A stretch of 64,000 nucleotides of DNA, from contig NZ_CP008884.1 in NCBI RefSeq assembly GCF_000725385.1, positions 806,001 through 870,000 of the forward strand, in the 5' to 3' direction. A program made the translations under genes and the position numbers. The DNA is from Dyella japonica A8. GTDB taxonomy: Bacteria > Pseudomonadota > Gammaproteobacteria > Xanthomonadales > Rhodanobacteraceae. The notes beneath the pieces were generated by a model. The model was not told the origin of the DNA and did no database searches. It saw only the letters and a list, made by a program, of their open reading frames with translations. Positions 1-7,336 of this stretch are shown one piece after another (the stretch's first letter is position 1; each line of letters begins with the position of its first letter).

Positions 1-1091
1 GTCTTCTGGATGTTGGGCACCGTTACCGCCTGCGCATGCGTGGCGAGCAGGTCGCGCAGGGTTTCCTCGGCGAAGTCGATGGTGATGGGCTTGCCGTAGA
101 AGTTGGCGCGCGCGGCCAGCGTGTTGAGCGCGCCTTCGAGGTCGCGCACGTTGGAGCGGATGCGCTTGGCCAGCAGCATGGCCACGTTCTCCCCCACCGC
201 CACGCCCTTGTCGTGGGCCTTGGAGAGCAGGATCGCCGCACGGGTTTCGAAGTCCGGCGGCTCGATCGCCACCGACAGGCCCCAGCCCAGGCGCGACTTC
301 AGGCGCGGCTCCAGCTTGTCCACTTCCTTGGGATAGCGGTCGCAGGTCAGGATGATCTGCTGCTTGGACTCGAACAGCGCGTTGAAGGTGTGGAAAAACT
401 CTTCCTGCGTGGTGTCCTTGCCGGCGAAGAACTGGATGTCGTCGATCAGCAGCGCATCCACCGAGCGGAAGCGGCGCTTGAACTCGTCCATGCTCTTGGT
501 GCGCAGCGCCTCGATCATCGAGCCGACGAACTGCTCCGAACGCAAGTACAGCACCTTGAAGTCCGGATTGCGCTCGCGCATCAGGTTGCCGGTGGCGTGC
601 ATCAAGTGGGTCTTGCCCAGGCCCGTGCCGCCGTACAGCAGCAGCGGGTTGTAGGCACGGCCCGGATTCATCGCCACCTGCATGGCGGCGGCCTTGCCCA
701 GCTGGTTCGACTTGCCCTCGACGAAGGTTTCGAAGGTGTAGTGCGGATCCAGGTTGTGGCTAAAGGTCGCGGCCGGCGCCTCGGCCACCACCGGCTCCAC
801 CTTGGCGGGCGCCGGTGCTGCGGCGGGCTTGCCGGTCGGGCTCACACGCGGCGAGCTTGAGCCCACCTCCAGGCGCACGGTCAGGTCATGGCCGGTGAGC
901 TGGCTGATCACCGTTTCGATGCGGGCCAGATAGCGCTCGCGCACCGTGTCCAGTGTGTACGGATTGGGCGCGAACAGCTTCAGGCCATGCGTGTCGTCGC
1001 GTGCCTGCAGCGGCATCAGCCACGTATGCAGGTCTTCGGCGTTCAATTCGCCCTCGAGACGCTCGAGACAGCGCCGCCACAGGTCACTCAT
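1..1091 (-). CDS. dnaA: Chromosomal replication initiator DnaA (3' end outside window)
   Basis: DnaA is the AAA+ initiator that binds DnaA boxes and opens oriC. The translation starts [20 protein letters not shown] and shows domain I, a short Pro/Ala linker near residues 80-100, then the AAA+ core with Walker [10 protein letters not shown] and Walker B LLIDDIQF. The frame is still open at base 1, so the DNA-binding domain IV is missing from the window. About 363 codons are present of the family's usual 440-460. The gene is divergent from rpmH, the normal arrangement around oriC in pseudomonads and xanthomonads. The ATG start matches the conserved N-terminus. Identification is secure. Confidence 0.97.
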   Translation of the reverse strand, partial: MSDLWRRCLERLEGELNAEDLHTWLMPLQARDDTHGLKLFAPNPYTLDTVRERYLARIETVISQLTGHDLTVRLEVGSSSPRVSPTGKPAAAPAPAKVEPVVAEAPAATFSHNLDPHYTFETFVEGKSNQLGKAAAMQVAMNPGRAYNPLLLYGGTGLGKTHLMHATGNLMRERNPDFKVLYLRSEQFVGSMIEALRTKSMDEFKRRFRSVDALLIDDIQFFAGKDTTQEEFFHTFNALFESKQQIILTCDRYPKEVDKLEPRLKSRLGWGLSVAIEPPDFETRAAILLSKAHDKGVAVGENVAMLLAKRIRSNVRDLEGALNTLAARANFYGKPITIDFAEETLRDLLATHAQAVTVPNIQK

Positions 1092-1176
1092 GGGAAGTCT
1101 TCAACCACTGCAAGGAGCGCTTTCGCGCGGGGTGGACCGGAAAGTCTAGCAGCAGGAACCGATCTTTTTGGTACGG

Positions 1177-1197
1177 ATATCCACATGGATATCCACA
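1177..1197 (+). promoter_or_regulatory. Tandem DnaA-box-like sites
   Basis: Two identical nonamers ATATCCACA (1177-1185 and 1189-1197) each differ by one base from the consensus box TTATCCACA. They lie in the same orientation with a 12-base period, so they face the same side of the helix. They could serve origin recognition, dnaA autoregulation, or both. Confidence 0.6.
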
Positions 1198-1237
1198 GGC
1201 AATCAACAGCCCTTTGTCAACCCCGAAAACGCCCTAT

Positions 1238-1267
1238 TTGACATGGCCCCAAACCACCCCGCATAAT
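1238..1267 (+). promoter_or_regulatory. Sigma-70-type promoter of rpmH-rnpA
   Basis: A perfect -35 box TTGACA (1238-1243) is followed after 18 bases by CATAAT (1262-1267), which differs from TATAAT at one position. A strong GGAGG ribosome site follows at 1294-1298, just before the rpmH ATG. This fits the strong expression expected for a ribosomal protein gene. Confidence 0.75.
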
Positions 1268-1303
1268 TTCCAACCTTTTTATCAACTTACTTTGGAGGAA
1301 GCC

Positions 1304-1441
1304 ATGTCCAAGCGGACCTTCCAGCCCAGCAAGCTCAAGCGCGCCCGCACCCACGGCTTCCGTGCCCGTATGGCCACGGCCGATGGTCGCAAGATCCTCA
1401 ACGCCCGTCGCGCCAAGGGCCGCAAGCGCCTGATCCCGTAA
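1304..1441 (+). CDS. rpmH: 50S ribosomal protein L34
   Basis: A 45-residue, very basic protein beginning [20 protein letters not shown] and ending GRKRLIP, the standard L34 pattern and length. It is a structural component of the large ribosomal subunit. The start is fixed by a GGAGG site six bases upstream. It is followed after 13 bases by rnpA, the near-universal pair. Confidence 0.98.
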   Translation: MSKRTFQPSKLKRARTHGFRARMATADGRKILNARRAKGRKRLIP

Positions 1442-1454
1442 GCGGCGGGCATCC

Positions 1455-1853
1455 ATGCCTGCCGCCGGCCTGCCGCGCGAGGCGCGGCTCCGCCGCGCCG
1501 GTGATTTCGCTGCTCTGCGTCAAGCCAGCGGCCGCTTCGGCGGCCGCTGTTTTTCTGTGCGCTATCGGGTCAACGACCTGGGCCACCCGCGCCTGGGCCT
1601 GGCCATTTCCAAGCGCGTCTCCAAGCGCGCGGTCGATCGCAACCGTATCAAGCGCCTTATCCGCGAGTCGTTTCGCCGCGCCCGCCTTGAGCTTCCGCCC
1701 GTCGACCTCATGGTGATGGCGCGCGAGCAGGCCTGCGGCCTGTCCGGCCCGGAGTTGCTCGCCGAACTGCAGCAGCTGTGGAAGAAATTGCGTTCCGCCA
1801 ACATCGAGGCCACGTTGAAGCCGGGCGACCCGACCGGCACAATCGTGCGTTGA
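1455..1853 (+). CDS. rnpA: Ribonuclease P protein component
   Basis: The 132-residue basic protein assists the RNase P RNA in cutting tRNA 5' leaders. The family signature is present near residues 60-75 as RNRIKRLIRESFRRAR, preceded by the LGLAISKRVSKRAV strand. It is probably co-transcribed with rpmH. Unlike many proteobacteria, no yidD lies between it and yidC: only 58 bases separate the rnpA stop from the yidC start. Confidence 0.97.
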   Translation: MPAAGLPREARLRRAGDFAALRQASGRFGGRCFSVRYRVNDLGHPRLGLAISKRVSKRAVDRNRIKRLIRESFRRARLELPPVDLMVMAREQACGLSGPELLAELQQLWKKLRSANIEATLKPGDPTGTIVR

Positions 1854-1911
1854 CCTTTTTCCACCCTCTTCCGCGGCTAGGCGTCGCGGTATGCACCGGA
1901 TCTGCCTCGCG

Positions 1912-3600
1912 ATGAATCAAACGCGCACGTTCCTCATCTTTGCCCTGCTGGCCGTGGCCTATCTGTTGTTCCAGGCCTGGGAGAAGGACTACGGCCCGAA
2001 GCCGCCGGCCGTCGCCGCGACCGCCGCGGGCACGAGCGCCGACAGCAGCGTGCCGGGTGCCACCTCGTCGAGCGCGCCGGCCGCCGTGCCGGGCACCGTC
2101 AGTGAGGCGTCCGCCCAGCTGATCACCGTGAGCACCGACGTGCTGCGCCTGACCATCGATACGCGTGGCGGCAGCGTGGTGCGTTCGGAGCTGCTCCACT
2201 ACCCCGTGGCGCCGGTGACCAAGAAGGATCCGGACCCCGCGCCGGTGCGCCTGCTCGATGACGACCGCGCCCAGTACTTCGTGGCGCAGAGCGGCCTGGT
2301 CAGCAACCAGGGCAGCGCACCCGACCATCGCGCCGTGTTCTCCGCGGCGCAGACCAGCTACGCGCTGGCCCAGGGACAGGATGAACTGAAGGTCGACCTC
2401 AACTGGCAGGACGCCGCGGGCCTCAAGGTCACCAAGACCTTCGTGCTCAAGCGCGGCAGCTACGCCATCACCGTCGACCAGAAGATCGACAACGGCGGCA
2501 GCACTGCCTGGGCCGGCAACGCCTACGAGCAGCTGCAGCGCGTGGCCCCGGTGCAGCAGAAGAGCTGGTGGCAGAACTTCAGCGACCCGTCGTCGCACAG
2601 CTTCTACGGCGCTGCCTGGTACAGCCCGGATGACAAGATGTCCACGCTGCCCTTCAGCGACTTCATCAAGAAGCCGCTCAACCACGCCATCACTGGCGGC
2701 TGGGCGGCGATGCTGCAGCACTACTTCTTCGTGTCGTGGATCCCGTCGGCACAGGACGCCAACACCTACACCACCAGTGTGATCAATCCGGACACCGCGC
2801 AGCCGGTGTACCTGATCCGTGCCGTGGGCCCGTCGATCAATGTGGCACCGGGCCAGAGCCAGAGCACCGCGTCGCGCCTGTATGTTGGTCCGAAGCTGCA
2901 GGGCACGCTGGACCAGGTGGCGCCGGGCCTCGACCTGACCACCAACTACGGCATGCTCACCGTGGTGGCGCAGCCGTTGCACTGGCTGCTCTCGCAGCTG
3001 CACGCCATCGCCGGCAACTGGGGCGTGGCCATCATCCTGCTGGTGCTGCTGCTGAAGGCGGCCCTGTGGAAGCTCACCGCCACGCAGTTCCGCTCCGGCG
3101 CCAAGATGCGCAAGCTGCAGCCGCGCGTGAACGCTCTCAAGGAGCGTTACGGCGACGACAAGATGAAGATGCAGCAGGCCATGATGGAGCTGTACAAGAA
3201 GGAGAAGGTCAACCCGATGTCGGGCTGCCTGCCGGTGCTGATCACCATGCCCGTCTTCTTCGGCCTGTACCGCGTGCTGATGGAAAGCGTGGAGCTGCGC
3301 CATGCGCCGTTCTTCGGCTGGGTGCACGACCTGTCCGCGCCCGATCCGTTCTTCGTGCTGCCGGTGATCTACATCCTGGTGATGCTGGCCACCCAGTGGC
3401 TCTCGCCGTCCGCCGCGGGCATGGACCCGGCGCAGCAGAAGATGATGAAGGTGATGCCGGTGGTGTTCGGCTTCATGTTCCTGTTCTTCCCGGCCGGCCT
3501 GGTGCTGTACTGGGTGATCAACGGCATCACCAGCCTGACCCAGCAGTGGCTGATCACGCGCAGCGTGGAGCGCGCGGACGAGAAGGCCAAGGCGGCCTGA
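1912..3600 (+). CDS. yidC: Membrane protein insertase YidC
   Basis: YidC inserts and folds inner-membrane proteins, alone or with SecYEG. The 562-residue product has the gammaproteobacterial layout: an N-terminal membrane anchor (FLIFALLAVAYLLFQAW), a large periplasmic domain to about residue 350, then the conserved core with the MQQAMMELYKKEKVNPMSGC cytoplasmic loop and further membrane segments. I chose the ATG of MNQTRTF over an in-frame ATG 21 bases upstream because MNQ-R matches the family N-terminus. A hairpin-plus-T terminator follows directly. Confidence 0.97.
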   Translation: MNQTRTFLIFALLAVAYLLFQAWEKDYGPKPPAVAATAAGTSADSSVPGATSSSAPAAVPGTVSEASAQLITVSTDVLRLTIDTRGGSVVRSELLHYPVAPVTKKDPDPAPVRLLDDDRAQYFVAQSGLVSNQGSAPDHRAVFSAAQTSYALAQGQDELKVDLNWQDAAGLKVTKTFVLKRGSYAITVDQKIDNGGSTAWAGNAYEQLQRVAPVQQKSWWQNFSDPSSHSFYGAAWYSPDDKMSTLPFSDFIKKPLNHAITGGWAAMLQHYFFVSWIPSAQDANTYTTSVINPDTAQPVYLIRAVGPSINVAPGQSQSTASRLYVGPKLQGTLDQVAPGLDLTTNYGMLTVVAQPLHWLLSQLHAIAGNWGVAIILLVLLLKAALWKLTATQFRSGAKMRKLQPRVNALKERYGDDKMKMQQAMMELYKKEKVNPMSGCLPVLITMPVFFGLYRVLMESVELRHAPFFGWVHDLSAPDPFFVLPVIYILVMLATQWLSPSAAGMDPAQQKMMKVMPVVFGFMFLFFPAGLVLYWVINGITSLTQQWLITRSVERADEKAKAA

Positions 3601-3619
3601 TCGTTTGAAGGCTCCGGAG

Positions 3620-3645
3620 AAAAAGGCCGCTGACGCGGCCTTTTT
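3620..3645 (+). terminator. Intrinsic terminator after yidC
   Basis: An 11-base-pair stem (AAAAAGGCCGC / GCGGCCTTTTT) with a TGAC loop, ending in a T run, 20 bases after the yidC stop. Confidence 0.85.
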
Positions 3646-3650
3646 CTTGC

Positions 3651-3786
3651 CCGTCATCCCGGCGCAGGCCGGGATCCAGTAGCGGCAATGATCGGTCTTC
3701 GCGCCAGTGTTAATACGCCATGCGCTTCCGCGAAAACCGAAAGCCTGCGCTACTGGATCCCGGCCTGCGCCGGGATGACGGTGAGG
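3651..3786. repeat. REP-like hairpin pair (CGTCATCCCGGCG family)
   Basis: Two inverted copies of a hairpin whose arm runs CGTCATCCCGGCGCAGGCC. The left copy is at 3651-3680 and the mirrored copy ends near 3786. The same family recurs in at least six other gaps of the window. The right copy reads in frame into mnmE, which is why longer starts for that gene should be rejected. Confidence 0.85.
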
Positions 3787-3836
3787 AAAACGATGCCGTT
3801 TTCGCAATCCCGCACGCAAACCGCATAATTCGCCCC

Positions 3837-5177
3837 ATGACCCCTACCGACACCATCGCCGCCATTGCCAGCGCACCCGGCGCCGCCGGTGTCGGCGTGC
3901 TGCGCGTGTCGGGCCCGGCCGTGCCGGGCATCGCCGCCGAACTGCTGGGCCGTGACCCCGATCCGCGTCGCGCTCATTTCACCGCCTTCCGCGAGCGGCA
4001 GGGCGAACTGATCGATCGCGGCCTGCTGCTCTACTTCCCTGCCCCCGCCTCCTACACCGGCGAACACGTGCTGGAACTGCAAGGCCACGGCAGCCCGGTA
4101 TTGCTCGATGCACTGTTGCGCCGCGTGTGTGCCATGGGCGCCCGGCTTGCGCGACCCGGTGAATTCACCGAACGCGCCTTCCTCAACGGCAAGCTCGACC
4201 TCGCCCAGGCGGAAGCGGTTGCCGACCTTATCGCCGCGCGTTCACAGGCCGGCGCGCGCGCCGCGCTGCAGTCGATGGAAGGGGCGTTCTCGCGCAAGGT
4301 GCACGATCTGCTGCAGGCGTTGATCGCACTGCGCGTGCATATTGAGGCCGCCATCGACTTCCCTGAGGAGGAAATCGACTTCCTGGCCGACCCGGCGATC
4401 ATGCAGCAGCTCGAAGCGCTGCGGGCGCAGCTGGCCGACCTGCTGCGCGAAGCGCAACGCGGCGTGCGCCTCAACGACGGTTTGCGCGTCGCCATCATTG
4501 GACGTCCAAACGCCGGCAAGTCCAGTTTGCTCAACGCGCTCGCGGGCAGCGACCGCGCCATTGTCACCGACATTGCCGGCACCACGCGCGATGTGCTGCG
4601 CGAATCGCTGAACCTCGATGGCATCGCGCTGGAACTGGCTGACACGGCTGGCCTGCGCGAGACGGACGACCCCGTCGAGCGTGAAGGCGTGCGCCGGGCG
4701 CACGGCGAACTCGCCCGGGCGGACGTCGCCCTGCTCGTCACCGATGCACAGCACGCCGAACACGATCTCGCCTTGCTTGGCGACCTGCCGCCAAGCGTCG
4801 AGCGCATCGTACTGGTGAACAAGATTGACCTGGACAGTCACGCTGCGCGCTATGAGGTTCGCAGCGACGCGATTTGGGTATGGGCATCGGCCAAGACCGG
4901 CGCCGGCCTGGACGCATTGCGCGACCATCTCAAGCAACTCGCCGGTGCCGGCAGCGGCGAAGGTGCGTTCAGTGCGCGCCGACGCCATGTACTGGCGTTG
5001 GAACAGGTGGCAGCCCATCTGGGGCTCGCGGACGAGGTGCTTCGTGCCACGCGCGCGGGTGAACTCGCCGCGGAAGAATTGCGCCAGGCCCAGCATGCAC
5101 TGGGTGAAATCACTGGCACCTACACCAGCGACGACCTGCTGGGCGCCATCTTCAGTTCGTTCTGCATCGGAAAATAG
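3837..5177 (+). CDS. mnmE: tRNA modification GTPase MnmE
   Basis: MnmE with MnmG installs the aminomethyl-type modification on the wobble uridine of certain tRNAs. The 446-residue protein has the N-terminal formyl-THF-binding domain (MTPTDTIAAIASAPGAAGVG), the GTPase G1 motif GRPNAGKSS near residue 222, DTAG, NKID and SAKTG. It ends in the conserved FCIGK with its essential cysteine. The ATG at 3837 matches the family start. The extra upstream open frame is REP sequence. Length and motifs are normal. Confidence 0.97.
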   Translation: MTPTDTIAAIASAPGAAGVGVLRVSGPAVPGIAAELLGRDPDPRRAHFTAFRERQGELIDRGLLLYFPAPASYTGEHVLELQGHGSPVLLDALLRRVCAMGARLARPGEFTERAFLNGKLDLAQAEAVADLIAARSQAGARAALQSMEGAFSRKVHDLLQALIALRVHIEAAIDFPEEEIDFLADPAIMQQLEALRAQLADLLREAQRGVRLNDGLRVAIIGRPNAGKSSLLNALAGSDRAIVTDIAGTTRDVLRESLNLDGIALELADTAGLRETDDPVEREGVRRAHGELARADVALLVTDAQHAEHDLALLGDLPPSVERIVLVNKIDLDSHAARYEVRSDAIWVWASAKTGAGLDALRDHLKQLAGAGSGEGAFSARRRHVLALEQVAAHLGLADEVLRATRAGELAAEELRQAQHALGEITGTYTSDDLLGAIFSSFCIGK

Positions 5178-5279
5178 TTATTCGTCCACGAGCGTCCATT
5201 GGGGTCTCTGGAAAAAAGAAAAATGGCGTCATGTAGCCATTCGACTGTCCACGGACGTACTCGAACGGGGGCTATGGTT

Positions 5280-5309
5280 AAACCCAAGGCCGCTCGTGCG
5301 GCCCTGGGT
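5280..5309. terminator. Hairpin between convergent mnmE and fimbrial gene
   Basis: A 13-base-pair stem with one internal mismatch (AACCCA-GGCCGC / GCGGCC-TGGGTT) and a TCGT loop. It lies between two convergent genes. There is no clear T run, so a terminator role rests mainly on position. Confidence 0.45.
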
Positions 5310-5332
5310 TGGGGTGACGCGATAAACCTGGG

Positions 5333-6469
5333 CTACTGATAGAGCATGGTAAAGGTCATCGCCGAGTTGGCGGTGCCGGGGCCCACCGTCGCGGCGGTTT
5401 GGTAGTAGCGGGCCTTGAACGGGATGGTGTAGCTGCCGCCCGTGGTCTTGCTATAGCCACTGAACGTTTTGTACGTGGCCAACGGCATCACCGCGCCATT
5501 GCCATCCAGCAACTGCACACCTACGCCCGTGGCACTCGAACTGCCATCCAGCGCCACCACCGACTGCGCGCTGTTGAGCACCGTGGTGACGGGATCGATG
5601 CGGTACTGGATGGTATTCATGGATGCGGGACAGCTGTTGAGGCTGACGTTGAAGCTGGTGGCGGCGGTGAAGGTGTTCAGGCCAGTCAACTCGGTGCGGC
5701 TATGCGCCCCCAACGGCACGGTGACGTCCGGTGTGGTGCAAGCCAACACGGTGATCTGTGTCGAGGTGAACGCAAACGTGACGAAAGGCCAATCCGTATT
5801 GATCGCGTAATTGTTGAAGCCAGCCGCTTGCACCAAGGTTCCTGCGTTCGTTACCCCGGGGGACACCGGCCCCGTGGTCACCAGCATGGCGCGTATGCCT
5901 CCGCCCATGTTCATGGGGGACGCTTCGGTGTTGGCCCAGCCACACGGCGCGTACGTGGACCAGCCAGATATTGCCTGTTGAACCCCGCCCCCAAAGCTGT
6001 TTCCACCACCGGGCTTTAAGTCACCCCAGCTCTGCCAACCGGTGCCGCCACAATAGGCATTGGAGTAGACCTCATAGGACACCGCCATGCCGACGCCTGG
6101 AACACCAGTCTCCCATAGACTGTAGATAACACCCGAGTTGGTATACGTCTTTCCGCTGCCGGAGAGTCCCACGGCCTGGTACGCGAGGCCTTTCGGCGAA
6201 TTGCTCACCGCGGAGGCTGGCCCCGTTTGGCAGTTGGTGTACCAGTTGGTGGACGTGGGGCTACTGATCCAGCCGGTCAGTGCGGTGCCTATGGGTGTGT
6301 CACGCGGCACGGCCACGCTTGCCGGCATGGATACCGGCATCACTTGCCCACCGCCCCCGGAACACCACGCCGCCTTGGCGCCATGACTGCTTAGCAATAG
6401 CAGAACAAACACCACCATCTGAAAGAACGCGCTGCGGCATCGCGATGGTTTCGCGTTGAGGAAACCCAT
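5333..6469 (-). CDS. Fimbrial adhesin-like secreted protein, orphan
   Basis: A 378-residue protein with a signal peptide (hydrophobic run FFQMVVFVLLLLSS, then AKAA before WCSGGGG). Two regions follow: a Gly/Ser/Asn-rich, cysteine-containing N-terminal part to about residue 220, and a C-terminal part resembling pilin domains of chaperone-usher fimbriae (ACTTPDVTVPLG... KARYYQT... MTFTMLYQ). It resembles two-domain tip adhesins or minor fimbrial subunits. The ATG is chosen for the GGAGG site eight bases upstream and the signal peptide; the open frame extends further but without coding character. No chaperone, usher or major pilin gene lies nearby, so it must use partners elsewhere or be a relic. 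Confidence 0.75.
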   Translation of the reverse strand: MGFLNAKPSRCRSAFFQMVVFVLLLLSSHGAKAAWCSGGGGQVMPVSMPASVAVPRDTPIGTALTGWISSPTSTNWYTNCQTGPASAVSNSPKGLAYQAVGLSGSGKTYTNSGVIYSLWETGVPGVGMAVSYEVYSNAYCGGTGWQSWGDLKPGGGNSFGGGVQQAISGWSTYAPCGWANTEASPMNMGGGIRAMLVTTGPVSPGVTNAGTLVQAAGFNNYAINTDWPFVTFAFTSTQITVLACTTPDVTVPLGAHSRTELTGLNTFTAATSFNVSLNSCPASMNTIQYRIDPVTTVLNSAQSVVALDGSSSATGVGVQLLDGNGAVMPLATYKTFSGYSKTTGGSYTIPFKARYYQTAATVGPGTANSAMTFTMLYQ

Positions 6470-7336
6470 CTCAGTAACCTCCGCGCGATACCGCGATTCT
6501 ATGTTGTTTGAACCACTTCTTTTCCATCCTAACCTCTCATGCCTCGTTGTGCTTTGCGGCGTTGTGCGTTCGTTGACGCATCGTGGTTCATACCCGACAG
6601 TTGGCAACACCGCGCGCACACGGTGGCCCTTTTTTGTGGTGGCACGCATCCACGACCCACGGCTCGTCAAGGTGGCGTGTTCACCAACCAATGACTCGTG
6701 CAGGGCGTGACGCGTTGCCGATACGTCTAGACCTGTAGACCTAGATACGCGTCGGCGCTGCCAGTCTGGCTCTTCCAGACCGCTGTGGACGCGTGGGGTC
6801 CATATCATTGGGATGACAGGGCCTGCGGCATGACCTTACATTCGTGCCTTCGGCGCGGCGGGGCGCCAACGCGCGTCGTCAAGTTCGGCGACCGGCTTCA
6901 CGAGCCGCGACGATGCGCGAACTTCATCGTTATTCGACAGGGGCCGTCGCCGGACGCCACTCCCGTTCACGTCAGTGCGCATCGTGCTCGGAAGGAAATG
7001 ACCCACGGACGGCACAAGCCATCCTTGTCAGGCTTTGCGTGTTTGAAGGAATAACCCTATAGGGCCTGGGTGCTATCGCTACACCGATGCGCGGTGGGCG
7101 CTGTAACTTTAATGAGCGTTCCATAAAGGCTGCCGGGGTTCGGCAACCGGGGTCAGGTCGGACCGAAAACCGAGGTAGCGATGCACATCATCCATGCGAC
7201 CAACGTGATGTAGGGCGGGGTGCGGGTGACGTTGGGTTGGGGTGCATCGCCACCCCGGATTCTCGCTGCGCTTCATCCGGGCTATTCGCTGCGGCGCCGA
7301 CAGGGCCAAGGCTCCCTCACCGTCAGCCCCACCACG
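6470..7336. other. Gene-poor stretch between fimbrial gene and recombinase
   Basis: About 870 bases with no convincing gene on either strand. It contains small palindromes (for example GTCTGG-CTCTT-CCAGAC at 6764-6780) and one copy of a CCCGGAT...ATCCGGG repeat. The short open frames here have no ribosome sites and no recognisable protein character. It probably marks the left part of an accessory insertion. Confidence 0.5.
7254..7290. repeat. CCCGGAT...ATCCGGG repeat, copy 1
   Basis: A palindromic repeat containing CGCTGCGCTTCATCCGGGCT. A second copy lies at 11047-11083 in the same orientation. The two bracket the recombinase and SRAP genes. Confidence 0.7.

Larger units (their letters stand above)
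1092..1303. other. Candidate oriC segment between dnaA and rpmH
   Basis: This 212-base gap separates divergent dnaA and rpmH, where oriC lies in many gammaproteobacteria. It holds two tandem DnaA-box-like nonamers and, next to rpmH, an A/T-richer stretch. Only two good boxes are visible, and the dnaA-dnaN gap lies outside the window. The functional origin may therefore extend to, or lie in, that gap. The oriC call is inferred from position and boxes only. Confidence 0.5.

Noticed and set aside
1708..3819. A 703-codon minus-strand frame across yidC
   Set aside because: Antisense to yidC and rnpA and runs through REP sequence; His/Arg-rich nonsense composition.
3720..3836. An upstream extension of MnmE
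   Set aside because: The extra 39 codons are REP sequence. Family alignment begins at MTPTDTIAAIAS.
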